Assembly (NCBI RefSeq): GCF_022201045.2
Contig: NC_068564.1
Coordinates: forward strand, 31,525,001-31,589,000
Direction of reading: 5' to 3'
DNA length: 64,000 nt
From: Citrus sinensis
Taxonomy: Eukaryota; Streptophyta; Magnoliopsida; Sapindales; Rutaceae
Below the pieces are notes generated by a model that ran no database searches, was not told the DNA's origin, and saw nothing but the letters and a program-made list of their open reading frames with translations. A program made the position numbers and the translations under genes. Position 1 is the stretch's first letter; each line of letters starts with the position of its first letter. Shown in pieces: positions 59,335 through 64,000 of the stretch.

Positions 59335-62150
59335 TAGAGAAGAAGAGGTAGCTATGATTAATTCCTAGAAATGAAATTAATTAATGCTGTAAAGTTATTG
59401 CATGTTTCACATATTATTCTATTTCAATGGATTTTTTTTTTGGCGTAGTAAAGAGAAAGATTAGGAAATAATATACTTGTTTCAAATCTTTTTTTTTTTT
59501 TTAAATTTGCTTCTGTAGGTTTTAATGCCCTTTACTTTTCTTAGATTTTCCTTAGATTTTCTCGAGATCTTGGAGTTTTATCAAGTTGATTAACCGGCTT
59601 GTAGCTCAAAATCAATCCTCTTGTTGCTATTCTTTTGCTAATTGCAAGAACTAAATGTTAGTGGGAATTAAGAATGTATTTTCATTTCAGTTTATGTAAT
59701 CAAGTAGACGCCATTTTCATCAAGAAAATGAAAGAGTAAGAAGAAATCAAGAAGTGGGTAATAACATATGGGTCCTGAATGTCCGTCAAAATCACAAATA
59801 AGGGTGTATATACACATATATAGACAGAGTTTGCAGCTCTTTTCATATGAGTCTTTTGATGTAATGCTGCTAGCGTCGGTTGATAAGTGCTTAATAAAGT
59901 CAACGAAATTCTTGTTCCATCTCTTGAATCAGCTTATATCTACAGTTACGTTAGTTTTTATAAGCATAATCTGATGCGGAAGGGGACTCTTATAAAAGAA
60001 ATGCAAATTGTCTCAAGATTAACTTCTAATTTTACTAACAATCAGGGATATGAGTGTTATTATCGAGACGAGAAAGAATAGATAATATAAACCACAATTC
60101 CACTCTTTTACTCTCTTTTTTTTGTCCGTTGAGTTTGTTATTTTTCCAGAATAAATTGGAATGTAATCCACGGCTGGCTGTTTTCATTTTTGTGGGTGGA
60201 GTATAATGCTGCTTGGCGAAAGCAACACATCAGTTTTCACATTCTTTGCCAATATCATGTTCTCGTGGAGGCGAGAGAGAAATTAATAAATATGAGAAGC
60301 TTAAGGAAAAAAATATGTAAGCGAAGTATGGGCCAACTTGTCTGTTTTGATATGTTTCCTGATTCGGAAAACAGCATTAAAATTACGTGTCAGAAGAAAC
60401 TTAAATGCTACTCGTTAAAGTGAGAAAAAAAAATTCAATGGCTGCTGCTCTGTGGCCAGTTACCTGACTTTATTCAATGAAAAGTTGCTTTTCAATAAAG
60501 CTAGTTTTAACTTTTCAACTCTTTTCATTTTTTTCTTTATTTACAAATTATTTTGCTGGTTTCAACACAGGGGAAAAGTCAAGATATTGTTATACGAGTG
60601 ACGATGTAAAAGATCAAGCATATTGGGTTTCGTGTGCGAAAGTTGAGTGAGAAAGAGAGAATTATTTGGTTATAATTCTGTAATATTTGTAGCTTTGATT
60701 CATGTTTAGTCACACATCATGTTCATGTTGTACAGATCTCGGAAGTGACGTAATTTGACTTGAAAGTTTTTAAAAGCTGCGGCACCAATCTCCCTAAAAT
60801 TTTTTTGACATTTTCTTTTCTCGGAAAATAACATTAGTCATTGCAATGAAGAATTTTATGACATGTTTTCGCTTAATTTCAATTATTCGGTAAAATTTAT
60901 CACGAAATGTTAACTTACCAAAAATGAATAATCGAAATTTGACTCTCAATTGTATTTGGTATCCAACCCGCGGGGGGGTGTGGTGGGGGTGGGGGTGGGG
61001 GTGGTGTTGTTTGTGGTTGGGGTGAAGGGGAAGAAAGAAAAAAAGATTTAAGATTTTTCTTTGCCTATTGTGGGTTAACCACCACCAAATCCCCCTCACG
61101 CATTGAGCCTTGAGTTGGAGGGTTGGGATACTTACTAGTTTCTTCCATTGAAGTGTCCAGAGTGTCAATAACTCATTTCTTCTATTAAATTATTGGATGG
61201 AGACTGATAATGAACTTGATCACTCTATGACGCTAGTCTTAGTATATAAAAATTCATATAAATTTTTTTAATTTTCAATAATGTTTTAAAGAGAATGATG
61301 AGGTAAATCACGGCTATTCCGATGTATGTGGATAGGGATTTGAGTTTCCAAATGAGTGTTCATTGTCTTCCAAATAAATTATATCGAAAAATTGATCTAA
61401 GAAGTTTTGGTAGATTGATAATGTAATATTAAAAAAATATTTATAAAATCTATCAAATTAAATTCCATTGAATACACATATTAAATTTATATAGGTTGAC
61501 TAGGTACGCAACCAAAATCTTTGTGACAAAAGTAATAATTAGACAAAATTGTGTTTTTGGGTTTGAGAACAAAAGACTCTTGACAAATAAGCAAAGTTAA
61601 TTAAACGACATTCTCATCCACACCAAATAAATAAGTAAACAATTTGCACTTAAAGGACAACACATGAAGTTCATTGAGTGGTATATATTTATTTACAAAA
61701 CCAAACAATTTAGTTTTTATCGAAAAACATATCTAAATCACGAGAAATTCTAAAATATATCAGAGATACTGTATCAGCCATACAACAAGCAAATAATACT
61801 ATGACATGTGTGCATTTAGTTTGAAAATTCATCATGCAAGTAGTGATTATATTAAATTTAATTACACATGGTATGCATGCATTAATTGATTGTAATACAT
61901 TAGGGGTATTCTAAAATATCTCCTAAACCACACTTACAAACTGCACTCTCATCCGACCAATAAAAAAAAAAAACATCTAACTACACATCACCTAACATTG
62001 ATGAGTTACAACTAGCTAGTTTTACAAAAGATAAAGTTTTTCATACATTCAACAACAAAATATTATACAAAAGTCCAACACTACTCTTCAATATGTAAGC
62101 TAAAATGCAAGCCCTAACTTGCACTCTAGGGTATTAATTAGTTACGTAAT
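59335..62150. other. Intergenic between CLE and PIRL genes; G-rich tract
   Basis: AT-rich sequence with one remarkable G-rich tract (60971-61028). Open frames at 59700-59903 (-), 59887-60081 (+), 60190-60423 (+) and 60794-61168 (-) carry no known domain. The right end is the 3' flank of the PIRL gene. Confidence 0.5.
60972..61001 (+). repeat. G-rich tract, quadruplex-type motif
   Basis: Four G runs of 7, 5, 5 and 5 bases lie within 30 bp (60972-60978, 60985-60989, 60991-60995, 60997-61001), separated by 6, 1 and 1 bases. That matches the classic intramolecular G-quadruplex pattern. More G runs follow to 61028. Confidence 0.8.
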
Positions 62151-63602
62151 TCATTTAGTGAAGTAACTCCGGGGGGAGAAGAGACGGCGAGGGGAGAACA
62201 TTCCGATGTGCCTCGGCGAAGCAAGGCCATCGATTGCTCGAAAATCAGACATGATGAATCTTTCCCTCTCCTCACTTCTATGATTCCTCAAGGCTCCATT
62301 GAAAGTTCCGTACTTCACCAACTTACCAACCCATGATTTTTTCTTAGGAGACTTGTGATCATTGTTCATTTTCTCACTCAAGTAACCTTTAACCGCACTC
62401 AAACCTTGCTCCACAACGTCCATTGGCGGCGAAACGAGAGGGTTTCCTTCTAAGGAGAGCTTTTGCAACTTCCTGAGGCACCCGATGGAGTCGGGTAGAG
62501 TGGTGATCTTGTTGTAACTCACATCTAATTCGACAAGGGACATGAGGAGGCCAATGGAATAAGGCAGGGTTTCAAGATACTGGAAGTTTTGGCTAATATT
62601 GAGCACTTCGAGGTTGATTAGGTTTTCTAAGTCTTCAGGGAGGGACTTGAGGCAATTGAGACGGGCGTCTAAGACGCGTAGAGATGTTAGATGAGTGAGT
62701 GATTGTGGGAGTATCACTATCTTGTTGCAGTTGATTGAGAGCGTTTTGAGATTGATTAATTCAAATCCAATTGTGTCTGGTAGCTGCCTCAGCTTGTTGA
62801 AATTGGCATTCAGTTCTTCTAATGACCTGAAGAATTTAATAAATTAAAATATTAATGCTATTAATTCAAGTTAATGGTGTATTTGGTCCTAAGTAAGTTC
62901 TAGAGTGGAACAAAAGTAACTTATAATTGCAATTGTTTATAGGGCGCTTTGAGAGGGCCAAAGGCTAAATTAAAGCAACCTTCTGTCTCCGCACGTTGAG
63001 GAATATTTGTGAAAGCAGTAATTAAACTTTTGAAATATTCCATATTTAATTGTCCCTACCATTACCTTCCATTATGTTACGAGTCAAAGGTCTCAATAAT
63101 TATCACCAAGGTTGATGTATTTGTCAGTCATTATGTCATGGAGAAATTAAAGAACAATTAACCCTCATATGAACTTATCACATCGTTGTACAAGTTCAAT
63201 GAATAGAACAAATATATATAACTTTATAATTTTCCAGTATTTTAATTCCCATTTTGAGATCAATTGGTCCTCACTATGAAAAGGTTTTCAAAGACTATAT
63301 CTAGTGCTCTTTTCTTTTTCTTTTTTCTTTTTTTCCTTTATGCTAGTAATCATGATACTATTGATTATACGCAAATTCGTAAAATTATATATTAATGTGA
63401 AAGGAAATCATGAAATGACATTAACAAGTTACCTGCAATTCTCAATGGTCTTTGGTAACGATTCGAGAAGATTACCAGAAACATCAAGAACCTTAAGTTT
63501 TGACAAGCAGCCAATGGAATTGGGTAAGCATTTAAGCTGATTAGAGTGCACATCCAACACCACCACATTAAGCAACCTTGCTGTTAAGGACTCCGGAATC
63601 AT
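62151..63602 (-). CDS. Plant intracellular Ras-group-related LRR protein (PIRL6-like), C-terminal part
   Basis: Two exons on the minus strand, 63602-63433 and 62826-62151, encode the last 281 residues of a leucine-rich-repeat protein of the PIRL family. Seven or so repeats are visible with the pattern L..L.L..N.L..LP..I (for instance [20 protein letters not shown] and [11 protein letters not shown]). The tail has the PIRL C-terminal [12 protein letters not shown] and ends [20 protein letters not shown], which I recall from the PIRL6 type. These proteins are cytosolic, resemble animal Ras-binding SHOC2/SUR-8, and PIRL6 is linked to gamete development. The upstream exon has the acceptor TTGATAG before ATGATTCC, so that ATG is internal and the 5' exons lie beyond the right edge. 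A microsatellite follows in the upstream intron. Confidence 0.88.
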
Positions 63603-63706
63603 CTATCAAGAGTAAACCCAGTAATTGTTTTCGTTAGTAACAAATATTATGATATGAGCTTTCACTTGAGAAAATTGTAATAAGGCATCAATTTTTTTAT
63701 ATATGC

Positions 63707-63779
<73 letters not shown>

Positions 63780-64000
63780 AACTGACACTTGCGTCTCTAA
63801 TTTTTCTCACTTTTGCTACTTAGGTTCTTAATTTTTCTTTTTAATATCTTTGATGTTAAAATAAAACAGAAAAAAAACGTAGGTATTCCTTTTTTAATTA
63901 CAACCCTCTGCTAGCCTAATTGTAATGTATCTACAAAAAAAAATAGGCATGATTTTGTGTGTAAACATTAAAAATTAGGGATCTAGGTGATGGAAATGAG
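63603..64000. other. Intron of the PIRL gene with microsatellite
   Basis: The sequence right of the PIRL exon is intronic and holds the TA/GA microsatellite. No further exon was recognised before the window ends. Confidence 0.5.
63708..63778. repeat. Compound (TA)n-(GA)n microsatellite
   Basis: About ten TA units run straight into roughly 25 GA units. Compound repeats of this kind are usually highly variable between individuals. The open minus-strand frame here (Ser-Leu repeats) is a by-product. Confidence 0.95.

Noticed and set aside
63606-63788. Ser-Leu repeat protein on the minus strand
   Set aside because: It is only the translation of the GA microsatellite.

Overview
The window is nuclear DNA of a flowering plant, most likely a eudicot of the rosid type (the gene content and coding style look Citrus-like, but the species cannot be fixed from sequence alone). 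The signs are split genes with GT-AG introns, AT-rich spacers full of poly-A/T and short tandem repeats, and plant-only families: PIN auxin carrier, CLE peptide, HD-Zip II, TBL, SIAMESE-related inhibitor, PIRL and isoamylase 3. No bacterial-type operons, CRISPR arrays, rRNA or convincing tRNA genes were seen.

Layout, left to right. 0-4 kb: the 3' end of isoamylase 3 (+), then a two-exon small basic protein (+). 4-7 kb: an ABCI17/STAR1-like ABC ATPase (-) whose large intron carries a Mutator-type MITE. 8.9-9.1 kb: a tRNA-type SINE with a 17-bp target duplication. 9.5-10.9 kb: an intronless ATL RING-H2 E3 ligase (+). 14.4-20.7 kb: a divergent pair, a TMEM230 homologue (-) and an ARM-like/JmjC oxygenase of the NO66/MINA kind (+). 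21 kb: an unrecognised two-exon secreted-peptide precursor (-). 24.4-27.8 kb: a TBL polysaccharide O-acetyltransferase-like gene (+). 30.3-31.4 kb: an HD-Zip II factor (-) with a duplicated, transposon-rich upstream region. 36.5-37.0 kb: an OSTC-like oligosaccharyltransferase subunit (-). 39.9-43.2 kb: a nucleotide-sugar transporter of the NST-KT/TPT group (+). 47.4-50.3 kb: a PIN2-type auxin efflux carrier (-). 53.4 kb: a SIAMESE-related CDK inhibitor (+). 55.0-57.2 kb: a membrane-anchored receptor-like kinase without ectodomain (+). 59.1 kb: a CLE peptide gene (+). 62.2 kb to the right edge: the 3' part of a PIRL leucine-rich-repeat gene (-).

The genes are independent transcription units and form no single pathway. 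Several do bear on growth control: PIN2 (auxin flow), CLE and the unknown peptide (cell-cell signals), HD-Zip II (shade/auxin transcription), SMR (cell-cycle exit), an orphan receptor-like kinase, and TBL plus the nucleotide-sugar transporter (wall and glycan supply). All exon joins given were read by eye; each listed chain keeps frame and uses GT/AG borders. No wholly new multi-gene system is evident. The best candidates for something undescribed are the 101-residue peptide precursor at 21.1-21.5 kb, the ARM-like/JmjC protein, and the 79-nt foldback at 51.8 kb.
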